A DNA stretch of 64,000 bases from Ligula intestinalis (Eukaryota; Platyhelminthes; Cestoda; Diphyllobothriidea; Diphyllobothriidae). Shown one piece after another: positions 43,940 through 54,669 of the stretch (within the stretch, counting starts at the first letter, position 1; each line of letters starts with the position of its first letter). The stretch spans positions 100,291,818 through 100,355,817 of the forward strand of contig JAYGXS010000002.1 of NCBI GenBank assembly GCA_036362985.1, in the 5' to 3' direction. The position numbers and the translations under genes are program-made. Below the pieces are notes generated by a model. That model was not told the DNA's origin, did not search any database, and was given only the letters and a program-made list of their open reading frames with translations.

Positions 43940-45384
43940 TCCAATTTTGGACTACGACACACACACGCCAATATATCCTGCCCCACAGGAATAGGTTAAT
44001 GAATATATGCACATATAGGTGGTCTGAGCTGGCAGTTTATCCTTGATCTCTCCGTTTACGATGGGAGTAGTTGAGAACAATACATGGGCGTTGGCTGCTG
44101 GGAAAGTAGTTGCAACGGCTTGACTCAGATGCCTCCTCAAAAGTTTGCTTGGTCCGGCCCCTTGAAATGGGACTCTGATGAATATTTATTTCTTCTCTAC
44201 TGTTAATATTGAGGGCTTCGGCGGCCTTTCAGCCATGTTTTTACCAATAAATCGACTAGGATACCCATTTTGTTGAAACACGTCTTCAAAAATCTTAAGC
44301 TCTTCCTCAATGCTATCAGTCGAGCAAATCTTCTTCACCCTTTGCGTCAAACACCGTACTAAATTTCGTTTGAAGTTCAACGGTACGAAACTAACAAAAT
44401 TGATGTATTGCCCTGACCACGTCTTCTTGCGATATACCCTACGTTAAATGCTCCTATTAGCTCTTTTACTCAATAGCACATCAAGGAATGGAAGCGATCC
44501 CGATTTTTATTTTTCAAGGGTAAATTTTATCGATGAGTGCGCCCGATTTACAGTATGCACTAGCGTTGATTAGTTGGTTTTATCTGATACAACTGCAGAT
44601 GCGTCGTCTACGTGCCGTTTATAGTATGTTGGATTATTTATCTGGTGGCTAAGTTACATAGCTTCTAGTTTGCCTATGAATATATTTGCTAGAAGCGGGC
44701 TCAGTGGCGAGCCCATAGCTACTCCGTCCAATTGTCTGTACAGGTTATTGTCAAGGTGCATTTTAGCAATACTTTTTTCAGTGGAGTTACCGGCATTCCT
44801 ATGTCCTGCTGAGTCAAGGTCATGAATTCACAGATGTAGTCTACTGTTTCTGTGATCGGCACATTCGTGAACAGGGCAGAGACACCAAGTGAGAACATCA
44901 TCATCCCTTTAGGTTGAGGTTTTTTACGCCGTCCACGAATTCGAAGAGGTCTCGGAGGCTGGGAGGTGCTATTTGACTCTGCATGGGTTTCAGCTTGTCT
45001 GTTAGCCATTTTGGTGTCACATGCTATGGCGAGTTTCTCATATCTAGGATGGGACGAACGGGCACGCCATCGTTGTGAATCTTAGGCAGTCCATATAGAC
45101 GAGGTATGTGCGTGCCAACGGGACGGAGACGCTCTAAGTCATATTCGCTCATGATGCCATCCTTTTCAACTCTTTTCAGGCAATCAGTCAGCTGGTTTTC
45201 AACCTCATCCGTGCGATCTTTATTCTTTTCTGTTCGAATGATTACTCCATGCTCTTAATGACGATGAGTTAGACCGAAGAGTACAGTATTGCGGGTAGTA
45301 TTTAGAACAAAGTGTAGAAAGTGCAGATTTTTCAACAAAAATTTTGTGAAGTAACGAGGCCACCTTCAAATAAAATGGTTCCAT

Positions 45385-45874
45385 CAACCGCCACAACTGT
45401 GCATTTTGGGAACATGAGAATCCACATGTTATTTTTGACCGTCATATCAATTTACGGGAAATTACAGTGTGGTGCGGTTTATCATTAACAGGATTAATTG
45501 GACCGTTCTTTTTTGACGATACTGTAACTGGTCCCACTTAGTAAACTTGCTGGATTAGTCCGTTATACCAAGCAAGATGGGGCACCCCCACGTTACCATC
45601 GCGATGATAGGTCCTTCCTTCATGAGATCTTAACAAACAGGTGGATTTGACAAAGGGTTTTGTTGAATATCCCCCCCCCCGTTCACCAGACCTCATACCA
45701 CCAGATTTTTTTATGGGGAGACCTTAAAGGCGAGGTCTTCGCTATGAAACCTACAGCAGTCGCTGAATTGAGAGAAGTCCTCGAATATGAATGCACGCAG
45801 ATACCAACGGAATTGTTTCATGGTCTGTGCGACTCCATTGCTTCGTTTTGTCAGGAGTGTTTGGAGCATGTTTG
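45385..45874 (+). pseudogene. Mariner-like transposase remnant
   Basis: Plus-strand frames give [55 protein letters not shown], then FLWGDLKGEVF and an end at QECLEHV stop. These are the C-terminal half of the DD(D/E) transposase of mariner-type elements with GGGTGTCCC ends. Frameshifts occur near 45580 and in the T-run at 45706. The N-terminal half is not visible on the left side, so part was lost. Confidence 0.75.
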
Positions 45875-46006
45875 AGAGCATGCAGTGAAAAAAAAAACAA
45901 TAAAATGATACGCGTTGATGCTTTTACATTTTGAAATAGTAAAATTATAATAAACGCAAAGTTTAAAATTATTTAAAATGTGTACACAATTTTGGGACAC
46001 CCTACA

Positions 46007-47375
46007 CAATTCGGTCCCAGAACTTTCCCCCTCTTCTTTTCTTCCTCTTCCGGGGATGATGAACACGATATTGTATATGCACCTCGAATATTCGCGCAAA
46101 TTAACTACTTAGGTAATCACGATACTGACAGTAGAGGCCCAGTACTTTTAAATTATACGTTTCTATGGCTAATAATTATGCAGTTTGTGCACACTCTTGG
46201 CATTACGTGAACATTGTGCACTTACATCGCTGTAGCTGACGTATTTCAACTCAACTATTCGTACGAAGTTTTAGCCGAAGTCTGAGAATACCTGTTTCGG
46301 AGGATTTACTCCAATTTCGTGCACTGCTTCCTCAGAACCTTTCTATGACAAGATTTAAAAGAACAGATTGTCCGTGGTTGGGCAGGAAAATACGGAGACG
46401 CCGTGTAGTAGATGTAAACCAGCGCTAATTTTCAGGGGTTTGAGATTATGGTTACTGCTAGGACCCAGTAGAAGGCGGAAGCCTGAAGTTCGGCGCACGG
46501 CAGTACCAGAGGTCCCATTCCCATGTACCATTCTATCTATAAATAAGAAATCCCGTTCTCCTCGTCAATTTTTCTAAGTTCGTCAAAACTGTCTGGATGT
46601 GCCCCTCGGTCTTACGGGTACCTGCTTTAGCGAGATAATATGGGTGGAGCATGTCAGGGAACAAATCAGTGCGCAATAGTCCTGTAAATTAAAAAAAGGT
46701 AACAAGGGTTATTTGGGGGATGTGCGCTGACCTCGAACGAGGACAGTGAAGAACATTTTAGCATAATCACTTACCTCTACTAGACCAACTGTGAGCGCGT
46801 ATGTCGGGGGCCTTCCGAGGACCCCTTTACAGTTGAATACCATCATCCCATCCTTACTGAACCAACGGCCGGCGTGTGAAAACTGATGATTGTAGAAAAT
46901 TTAACCTACTTAAAACCTGTAAGTAGGTGGTCATAATACAAATTGCCCTTATCGGACCCAAATTCATACGGTCGACGAGAACTGGATCAATTTGTTTATT
47001 TCTGATAGTTCGACCATTGAGTTCGCTCATATCCACCATATGCTCCAAAGAGGTTGGTGCAGAGAAGGTGGCTGAGGTTTGTTTTAAGCGAATGTTATGA
47101 CGTTGAGCACCGTCTCCCTCACTCTCCACCCTCACCCACCGATGACAGAGTCAAAATGACCAAAACGGGATCCACCGCGGGCCACTTTCTCTAATGCACG
47201 CCAGGACATCACGCGTGATTGAGTTTTAGGTGGTAGTACACTATGCGCCAAATCAACCGCACTACCCGCCCGCACTCACCTGCAGCCAATGTCAAGAAGG
47301 TTTTAAGGAGACCGAGACTGAGAGGGATCGGGCGTTAGCCGCTTTCTTCAAAGCAGACCAGAACACCGCGCGTGA
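46007..47375. other. Spacer; imperfect ~50-bp duplication
   Basis: No gene recognised. 'gcgtgattgagtt' with related flanks recurs at about 47200-47255 and 47355-47410 (160 bp apart). A minus-strand LEHMVDMSELNGRTI stretch near 47020 resembles one at 4850, hinting at a shared unidentified retroelement. Confidence 0.35.
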
Positions 47376-47379
47376 TTGA

Positions 47380-47600
47380 GTTGTGAGCGATAGTCAACTT
47401 TGCGTAGACTTTTGTGTGAGCTTGTTAAAGGCTGTGGCTGTGTGGGCATAGTCCTTAATGACTTTCGTAAGTGGGGCCCGAGAAACTTCTGATCTTGGTC
47501 ACATTGCTTGGTGCTGGTCACTCGCGGATTTCTATGACCTTCTTCTCATCGACATAGTTTCCGGATGCGGAAACGGCATGCCCTAAGCATTTGACCTTTT
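47380..47600 (-). mobile_element. Ty3/gypsy-like polymerase fragment
   Basis: Minus strand reads REKVKCLGHAVSASGNYVDE, KKVIEIRE, stop, PAPSNVTKIRSF and degraded continuation. This is the RT-to-connection region (K.LGH.VS..G, W..P....E.RSFLG) of Ty3/gypsy LTR elements. A stop stands in place of the usual Trp. No LTR seen. Confidence 0.7.
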
Positions 47601-47639
47601 CTCGTAAAAGTATGCATAAGAACAAGGGTCTCCGTAATG

Positions 47640-48610
47640 TGTTCTTTCCTACACCTGGTATGCTCCGGGCAACAGTAGTAATTATGTCAATACAAGCGAA
47701 CATCCGTGTCCCAGGAAGCAATTTAGAAGAAAAACTCGATCGCTGCAAACTTACTATAAATATACCACGCAAATTCGTCACCCGGTGCTTGCGCAAACGA
47801 GATGGCCAACAACAGCGCACCGAACCCAAGGTTTGGCGTTCGATCCCGTACGTCAAAAACGTATCGGAAGCTGTCGGCCGCCTTCGCGCACCACTTGAAG
47901 TTGGAGTCGCACACAGGCTGGAGGCGACCATAAGGCGTCAGAAAATGAAACCAAAGACCCTCTGCCACGGCAAGAAATATCTGGGGTCGTCTACAGGATC
48001 TGGTGTAGTTGCGGTCAAAGCAACTATGTCGGAGAAACTGGCAGACTTCTCAGGACGCGAATTGCCAAACACGAGGCAGCAGTGCGGTGAAAGGATGCCG
48101 ATTCTCAAGTTGCGGCTCATTCGACGACACCCAGCCAAACGTTCAAATTTGATGAGGCCGAAAGTCTCACAAGAGGTGACAATCGGGTGAGCCGAGAACT
48201 ACTTGAGTTATGGTTAACGGGCCCCCAATCCATAAACAAATGCAATGATTTGCCCAATCCATATTCAATCCTGAGATTAAACTTGGCCAAAGCTAGCCGC
48301 CACTTGGGGAACGGGCAGGCCACCGCCTCATCCTACGCCAACACCGAGGAGCCAGATGGCCGAGCAATCGTCACGCCCGAGCTCACCGCCCGTGATAAAA
48401 GTTCAACAGGTCAGAGCCCGCGTGCCGTCGAACAAGCAATCCACGCACAAGAAGGCAATTAACGTTAATTGTCGCTGTATGCTTGCAGTAATGACTGTGT
48501 CCTATAAATACTGCAAACTTCTGTGCATGCTTAACCTGTTTCTGCTTCTCATGTCTCTGATGACGAATCCGCGACGGATATCGAAACGTCAGGTAAATAA
48601 ACATGTTGTC
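47640..48610 (+). mobile_element. Penelope-like element, GIY-YIG endonuclease half and 3' end
   Basis: Plus-strand frames: IPRKFVTRCLRKRDGQQQRT, SIPYVKNVSEAVGRL, GVAHRLEATIRRQ, then GVVYRIWCSCGQSNYVGETG, RLLRTRIAKHEAAVR, a TGA, and DNRVSRELLELWLTGPQSIN. GVVYRIWC...NYVGETGR is the GIY-YIG signature. The RT half is missing. One stop and one frameshift are visible. The tail carries a hammerhead-like core at 48557-48590 and the 'aggtaaataa' end shared with the copy at 12425-12840. Confidence 0.8.
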
Positions 48611-48639
48611 CCAGCGATCGGGTCTTCGTCTTCTCAGTA

Positions 48640-49075
48640 GTAATTATCGTAGCAGAAGTAGTAGAGGGAAGTTTCCTAGCGAATATTTAATGTCTTTCCG
48701 TAGATACCGTAATAATATTAGGAAGACTTATCGTAGTGATATTAGGAGCAGTAGTAGCAGAGCCAGAAGTAGAACAGCTTTCATTGCATTATTGAATAAT
48801 AACTAGTCTTTTTTGCTTTTTAATCAGTATTATTAGTAAGCGTAGTACTATTATCATCGTTAGCGTTACTAGTTTTATTATTATTACTATCATCAGTACT
48901 ACATTTACTGTTGTATTGTATTTGCTTTATGATTGTATTTTTTACGTAACTTAATATCACTATTAGTTTTTTATTACTGACACTAGTATCTATAGTATGA
49001 GTAGTGTTACTATTATAATTGGTAGAATCAGTTTTATTAGTATCAGTAAAAACGCAAGCACTTAAACTCTTGATA
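48640..49075. repeat. Degenerate trinucleotide-rich region
   Basis: Long runs of AGT, ATT, TAC and GTA-type triplets (for example gtagcagaagtagtagagg, tattagtaagcgtagtactatt) without exact periodic units. It looks like an old, mutated (AGT/ATT)n microsatellite of more than 400 bp. Confidence 0.55.
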
Positions 49076-49179
49076 AAAGCGTACTCTGATGACGACGACA
49101 CACACTTGCAAGTTGACAACAGAGTTGTGCGAATTGTTTAACGGTGTACTAACTGCTATATTGCAGTGGAGGAAGACGT

Positions 49180-50170
49180 AGCTTTTATCTCCCTCCCTCC
49201 CGCATTTGCAAATTTTCAGTTAGTCTTAAATCTGCCACCCCATTCCCGTTTGCGTTACTGCTTCTCTCAAGAAACGAATTTTCATTCCCCAGGATGAGTA
49301 TGCTGCTCACACAGCGACTGATAGTAGTCCGCCCGCCCATCACGGTGATTCTGCTGGAAAAACACTTCAGTAACCGCAGTCTTCCCGGCCGTTGGTCTAT
49401 AAACGCTGAAAAGACCAAAGTGTTTTCACGCTGTCTCCCTGCCCAAGAAACGGCACTTCTCGAGATGAATAGCTGTCAACTCGAAGAAGCAGAGAGTTTC
49501 AAATATCTCGGAGCAAGGTCTTTGCCTAATGGACAAAAGATGACATTGTCTCCCGAATCGATGCAGTTTGTCTCAAGCCTTATAAAGTGCCTATGGATGC
49601 GACTCAATATATCTATGGCCACGAAGGTTCGCATGTGCTGCGTGTCCATGCAGTCCATTCTCCTCTAGAGCTGTAAGTGTTGGGCTATGCACGTGTAAGA
49701 TGAAAGAAAACTGGAAGTATTTGAGCACTATTGCTTCAGGGCCACCCGCTGAGTGAAGTACATAGACTCATCTCAAATGAAAAAGTTTGTATTCGATGCG
49801 ACAATATCGCAAGGATATCGAAGGCCAACTGATAAAGACAACTGAAACGGTTTGGATGCGATATTGGTCGTCGACCTCATGAGATCAGTGTTACTTCCCT
49901 CGATTCCACGCCGTAACCCCAATGGAGACGTCGAAGAAGGGTTCAGCTCAGAAACTGGTTCGAGTCAGTCTGTCGAAACATGGAAGTGTTTCTTGTAGCT
50001 TCGGTATTCAGCCTCCACCGCTGGCAAAGATAATGGATTGACCTGTCTAAGGCTGCTAACACGGATCGTAACCTGTGGATAATTACCATCCGGGACATCA
50101 TCGAGGCCGACTAGATCACTCATGATTGCAGCTATAACAGGTGCAAATACCCGAACATCCGATTTAAGGA
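49180..50170 (+). mobile_element. RTE-like LINE fragment
   Basis: Plus strand carries INAEKTKVFSRCLPAQE, QLEEAESFKYLGARSLPNGQ, MATKVRMCCV and an end at about 50115 with 'gccgactagatcactcatgattgcagctataac', the same 3' tail as the copies at 1090, 2765 and 28790. Frameshifted throughout. Confidence 0.75.
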
Positions 50171-50179
50171 CAAATACAC

Positions 50180-51370
50180 TTGACGCAAAATTTTCATTAG
50201 ATATCTTGGACGCGCACTCCTGCATTCTTGGACATACTCATGACAACAGCTTTAACATCTACATAAACATGATGAAATTAAATTGGCTTTTAAGGGTGTT
50301 CTGTTGCTTGCAACTGATAAAATCAGCTGACTTATGAACTTAAACAGGGTAAACCAAATGTTGCCCCAAAAGCGTCTTATGAAGGAGAACGTCGCCTAAC
50401 TCTAGTCCCCAGACTTTCTTTCGGTTAGCCAAAAAGGAGATTCTCTGCAACCACATACCATTAAAAATAACCCTCTTTTTAAAATCAAAATGATTTTCCA
50501 CACCGTTGTGCAAAGTAAGACTTCAACTTGCACCAAGGTTTTGCATGCCATGAGTGAGCCAAGTGTGGCTCTTTTGATCATTACACATGGCTCTCTCAGG
50601 TATCATTGGATTCGAAATTTCAGATTCGATGATTTTGATTCCTCCATGCAGCACCAAAAGTTGCATTAACGGTGGTTATCACAACAACATTATTTAGGAC
50701 AAATCTAGGGACTTATTATACTGAAAATCAATTGAATTCAGGCCTAAAACATAATCTATGGTTCTCACATAAACATATTTCCAAATAGTTGCTTTCTTGG
50801 CTCTCTAAGTCAAAAATTAAACATGCACGTCCTCACACAGGTGGTTGTATAAGCTATCTCCATTGAATTCCGATTCAAAAGCATTTAGTTATTTCGTTAC
50901 TATGGGAAGGAAAAAACGTAATGACCATGTGTATATCGATTAGTCCGCCATTTCCCGGCGCATGATTAGCCCTTTGCTCTCACTTCGATGATAGTTCTGA
51001 CAGCACTATCACTGAGTTTCAATGATGAAAAGAGCACAAGTCGGTGAGGACCCTTGACCCGCCAAAGTATATTACCCGCAACAAACGCTGGATTAGGTAA
51101 TTTTCTATCAGTTTTTACCCCCCAATACAATCCAAACTTTTCCTTTATAGATCCTTCCCTGGCTTACCCCCAATCCTGTCTGTAATCAAGCGTGAAATGA
51201 TTGAGCTTCTACTTGAGATATAATAGGAGAGTTCCCGAGTTTCTAGTTAAAAAGAGTAGTGTTCTTACAGTTCCTGTACTGCACGCAAAGTCGACTTATT
51301 GGTCAAATTTATCAAGTCAAAATAACGTAATGCCACTTACAGAGTGACATAGCCCATCAGGAATATATTA
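50180..51370. other. Intergenic sequence without recognised feature
   Basis: No convincing ORF, splice pair or repeat was seen. Confidence 0.4.
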
Positions 51371-51374
51371 CTTC

Positions 51375-51410
51375 AGACACCTAGGACTCTATATAGAGTC
51401 CTAGGTGTCT
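51375..51410. repeat. Perfect 36-bp palindrome
   Basis: AGACACCTAGGACTCTAT followed at once by its exact reverse complement (18 bp per arm, no spacer). It lies about 700 bp beyond the centrin stop. No adjacent transposon end was found. Confidence 0.85.
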
Positions 51411-52114
51411 AAAAAGAGGCGCGCCGGGATTACATGACTTTGACTTCTCTGTGTTGAAGTTTGTCCCTTTCAGTGCCTCTTCACTCTTATACGTTAGTCG
51501 AAACTTTCAATCACTTGCTATGTTGCTTAGGCCGGCTTTTAATATATTCCAAATGGTTATGGGACTCACGGTCGTTGTAATTTACTCACGATATGCTTTT
51601 TGAGGTTAATAGTTAACCTCAGATACAATCGACGATTCCTTGTCTACGAATATTCTTAAGAAAGCTAGGTCTATGGTCCCTAATAGCCGCTTAGGCCCTA
51701 CCCACCCCCAACCAACCATGTCCTACAAGTGAATTTAAAATTTAATTTTTCATGTGAGTTCGAAAAGTGAAGCACTGTATCCTACTATTTGGAGATACTT
51801 AATTCTCATTGTCTTTTACCGGTATAGCCGGAACGGCCTCAGTAGTTTCCTCTGGCGTCAGTGCATTTATTCATAGTTTACTTGAATACCTTATTGTGCT
51901 TAAAAGACGTTTTTCTCAGCAAATCCTATTGAGTTAGGCTGGCTTTTTTTCAATCTCGCTAGGATATCCTCTGTTCGGCAAAGAACACGATCAATTTAGT
52001 GAACGAATGAATGTAAAGTGTATATAAAAACGAGTAAAGTGACATGTACAAACGACAAAGTTTAAAATAAAGTTAGTGTTAGGCAGCAAAGCTTTCACCA
52101 AACAATTTCGAAAG
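51411..52114. other. Region downstream of centrin
   Basis: Includes the presumptive 3'UTR of centrin (minus strand). No gene is recognised and no clear minus-strand AATAAA lies within 60 nt of the stop. Confidence 0.4.
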
Positions 52115-52776
52115 TTAATACATATTCGTTTTTTTCATTATCCGCAAAAACTCGTCTTCATTAACTTCACCATCGCCGTCGCGATCAGCTTCGTCAATCA
52201 TTTCCTGAAAATTAAAGGAATTATTTGGAATACCTGTAATTCTTCGTCAGTTAAATTTTCCCCCAATTCCTTAGCAACACGCTTGAGGTTTTTGAACGAT
52301 ATCTTCCCAGTTTCATCATCGTCAAAGAGATGGAAAGCTTTCAGGACTTCTTCCCGGGCATCTTTATCCTGCATCTTTACAGACATCATTCGAAGGAAAT
52401 CTGCATACGCTAGTTGGCCTATGGAATCTTTTAAAGCTGAATGAAGGGTAACCTTTAGCCTCAGGATCGTATTCAGAAATAAGTCTCTTAATTTCTTCCT
52501 TTTTCGGCTCAAAACCAAGTGCCCGCATGGCAACCTTTAAGTCCTTAGTATCGATAAAACCAGTCTTGTCCACATCAAACAAATCGAATGCATCCTTAAT
52601 TTCTTGCGTCTAAAGTGGTGGAATGCACATAGAGGTTATTAGGTGTAAAACCTCAGCAGCGGCGTTTGGTCGTGAGGCGAAATCAGATTGTTTTTTAGAA
52701 TTTGCTGCGCCAGAAGTCCTCTTTGTGACGGCGGCCTAAATGTAGACAAGTCAATTGCGTAGGACAACCTTACCAT
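52115..52776 (-). CDS. Centrin (caltractin), five exons with micro-introns, complete
   Basis: Minus-strand exons 52776-52774 (ATG only), 52735-52652, 52609-52453, 52427-52234 and 52204-52115 join to 175 residues plus TAA with consistent phases. Introns are 38, 42, 25 and 29 nt, all GT...AG. The product is a calcium-binding centrin of centrioles and basal bodies: a basic Ser/Ala/Lys-rich N-tail, then EF-hands [17 protein letters not shown], a degenerate second (EYDPEAK...YADFLRMM), [20 protein letters not shown] and [19 protein letters not shown], ending TNMY. Usual length is about 170. The second loop departs from the consensus and probably does not bind calcium. The 25-nt intron (52428-52452) is inferred from frame and homology; an alternative 16-nt intron would add three residues. 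Confidence 0.88.
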
Positions 52777-53870
52777 TTGTTTACAAAAAACCAAACAAGG
52801 AAATCAACGCAACTCACCCAGTGCCTAGACGCGAAACTACACAAACGAATCAAATAAACTAAATAATTGATGTGTGCACAATTCAATATATGTTAGGTGA
52901 GTCAGTTAACAGGTTATAGCAGTGCCTTATACCAAAAGATTCACAGAAGAACGACAACAGATGAAGGAGTGTGGGTTTGCGAACTAAAAAGAACGACACA
53001 AGTTCGGGGAGAGAATGATAAAAGAGCGTTAATTAAAAATATATTGCTCAAGTTGTCAAAGGATTTCAGCTGAACTGTGACAGTTGTAAATATTAGGGAA
53101 CGGTATAAGCTCTTTTGACTTTTAAAAATGACAAGCGTGAATCAGGTAACGATATATGACTGGAAGGATAATTAACCTTCATAAATTTGTTGTGTACTTC
53201 CGTTCTGTGCTACTTGAATAAGTTAATGATATAACAGGTTTCAATCAAAACCCCAGGCCGCAAATGTATTTTTGGACTTTTAGGTCCTTGCACATTTTCA
53301 TTTTTTCATGTCCCTGCATACTTGAATTTGCATTTCCTTTTCAGTAAACTTCTAAATAGCCTGTCTTATAACTCTCCCCCCTTACACCCAGAAGCCCCAA
53401 TTTCGCTTTCGACAGATTGATGTTGTCTTCATGGCAGACCACATCATGAGTGAACGTACTTCATATTCGTGCGTCGTACAATAACTTCTTTTTATATGGC
53501 CGACGCAGTCGAGGCTCTCCACGATCGTCAAGTAGAAGAAGAACCGTATTCGAAACTGAAAGACGCCGTTATTCGTTATAACGAATTTGGCCATTTGTAT
53601 ACTCCGATAACTTTTCACTTGGGTTGAGCTGCGTGACGAGACACCTTTACAAATTCTGCGTCATATGCGTTCTTGACTGACTTTACGTCAGATTTGTCAG
53701 GTAATTTTCCACTATATCTGGTTGGCCGTCAAATTGACGATGCAATTTTTCGCTACATCTGGCTGGCGACGGTACGTGCAATAAGTTCATTCAGGTTTGG
53801 GTAGAGACGTGCTAGTGAAACAAATGAGTTTCTCCAAGCTACTGTTGTTAATTTGTGACGATACTGCGCC
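52777..53870. other. Centrin upstream region, no other gene
   Basis: Holds the presumptive centrin promoter and 5'UTR. No TATA box, spliced-leader acceptor or repeat could be assigned. Confidence 0.4.
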
Positions 53871-53874
53871 TATA

Positions 53875-54660
53875 GTGAAGTCGCTAGCATCCTATCTATT
53901 ATGAAATGTGGGGCACCTGCTGCCACGTTAGGCAATGAGAAGACAGGTGCTATAATGAGTCGAGCTGTTAGGTCTCCGAATGCCTCCTGTCAATCCTGCG
54001 ACCAGAAGAATTTATGGTTTTTCTCCTCAAGGCGATACGTTGGTCAAGCTGAAACCGCAAAATCGAGCATAAAACGTCTGTAGTAAGACGCAAGACCTAC
54101 GAATCCTCGAACTTCGATAGGGTTTTGCGGTGTAGGCCAACCGCGGATGGTGTCTATATTTGCGGCGAACACGCGTAGGCCATCAGAGGAGATTACATGA
54201 TCTTGAAAAGTGACCTGACTCTGTAGAAAACGGTATTCTTTGGGGTTCAGCCACATGCTTGCCACACGAAGAGTCTTTAACACGGCACGTGGATTCTCTT
54301 TATGGTGCTTGATCGTCCTTCCGAAGACAATAACGTCGTCTAGGTAGATAACGAAATAGTTTGTTATAAAGGCGAGCCAGAATGGTATAATAAACACTGA
54401 AATGTAGCAGCTGCGTTGCAAAGCCAAAAGGCGTCCTCTCAAAATCAAACAGGTCTTGTGGTAGGATATAAGCCTTCTTTTTACGATCAGTTGGTTTGAC
54501 CAATACTTTCCATTAACCTGACTTAAGGTCTAATGTGGAGAACCACGTTGACCCGGTAAGTGACTCGAGTGTGTATTCGATTAGAGGCAGTGGGAATTAA
54601 TTTTAATCGATAGAGGAATGCAGTTGACTACCCTTTTTGGGACAAATGTAACAAAAGACG
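53875..54660 (-). mobile_element. Ty3/gypsy-like reverse transcriptase fragment
   Basis: Minus strand, in order: PLIEYTLESLTGSTWFSTLD, LKSG then a stop where Tyr is usual, KPTDRKKKAYILPQDLFDFE, RTPFGFA, VIYLDDVIVFGRTIKHH, LRVASMWLNPKEYRFLQSQV, GWPTPQNPIEVRGFVGLASY, then FFWSQD and QEAFGDLTARLIIAPVFSLP. This is the Ty3/gypsy RT with its YLDD site, running into the RNase H connection. Frameshifts near 54420 and 54050. No LTRs seen. Confidence 0.85.
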
Positions 54661-54669
54661 GTGGAGTGA

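Larger units (their letters stand above)
40532..43966 (+). mobile_element. 2A-LINE copy 2, degraded
   Basis: Same family as 5801-9294: shared 5' end (cacagcagacgcgtct), the 2A-like peptide, zinc finger, endonuclease, RT and an (AC)n tail. Imperfect 14-bp target duplication 'gccaatttatcccg' (40518-40531) and 'gccaatatatcctg' (43967-43980), 12 of 14 matching. The insertion split the GIY-YIG domain of a Penelope-like element. Confidence 0.9.
40010..45300 (-). mobile_element. Penelope-like element, split by 2A-LINE copy 2
   Basis: Minus strand, 5' to 3': from about 45260 [87 protein letters not shown] (the YVDD site), NFKRNLVRCLTQRVKKIC, then TYMCIYSLTYSCGAGYIG at 43980. The LINE (40532-43966) interrupts here; the frame resumes at 40531 with LSKRVREYIPAG, CSILAHRRVDAKEAFRVIYQ and ATAEAAAIRLRCPVLYAKK. 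These are the RT and GIY-YIG endonuclease of a Penelope-like element. Stops and frameshifts show it is dead; the 5' end is truncated. Confidence 0.85.
39794..46002 (+). mobile_element. Mariner-like DNA transposon with ~120-bp TIRs, host of a nested retroelement stack
   Basis: The left end 39794-39913 and the reverse complement of 45880-46002 align along their whole length: both begin GGGTGTCCCAAAA, continue with 'cattttgaataatt'-like and 'tatcattttattg' blocks and finish at 'ttttcactgcat'. Both ends are flanked by TACA (39790-39793 and 46003-46006), which includes the TA expected of Tc1/mariner insertion. Transposase remains lie inside the right end. The extra length comes from a Penelope-like element and a LINE inserted within it. 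Confidence 0.85.

Noticed and set aside
47591..48190. 199-codon plus-strand ORF taken as a single protein
   Set aside because: The first half is in the Penelope-like frame but after about 47985 the true GIY-YIG signature is in another frame, so the ORF as a whole is a frameshift hybrid.
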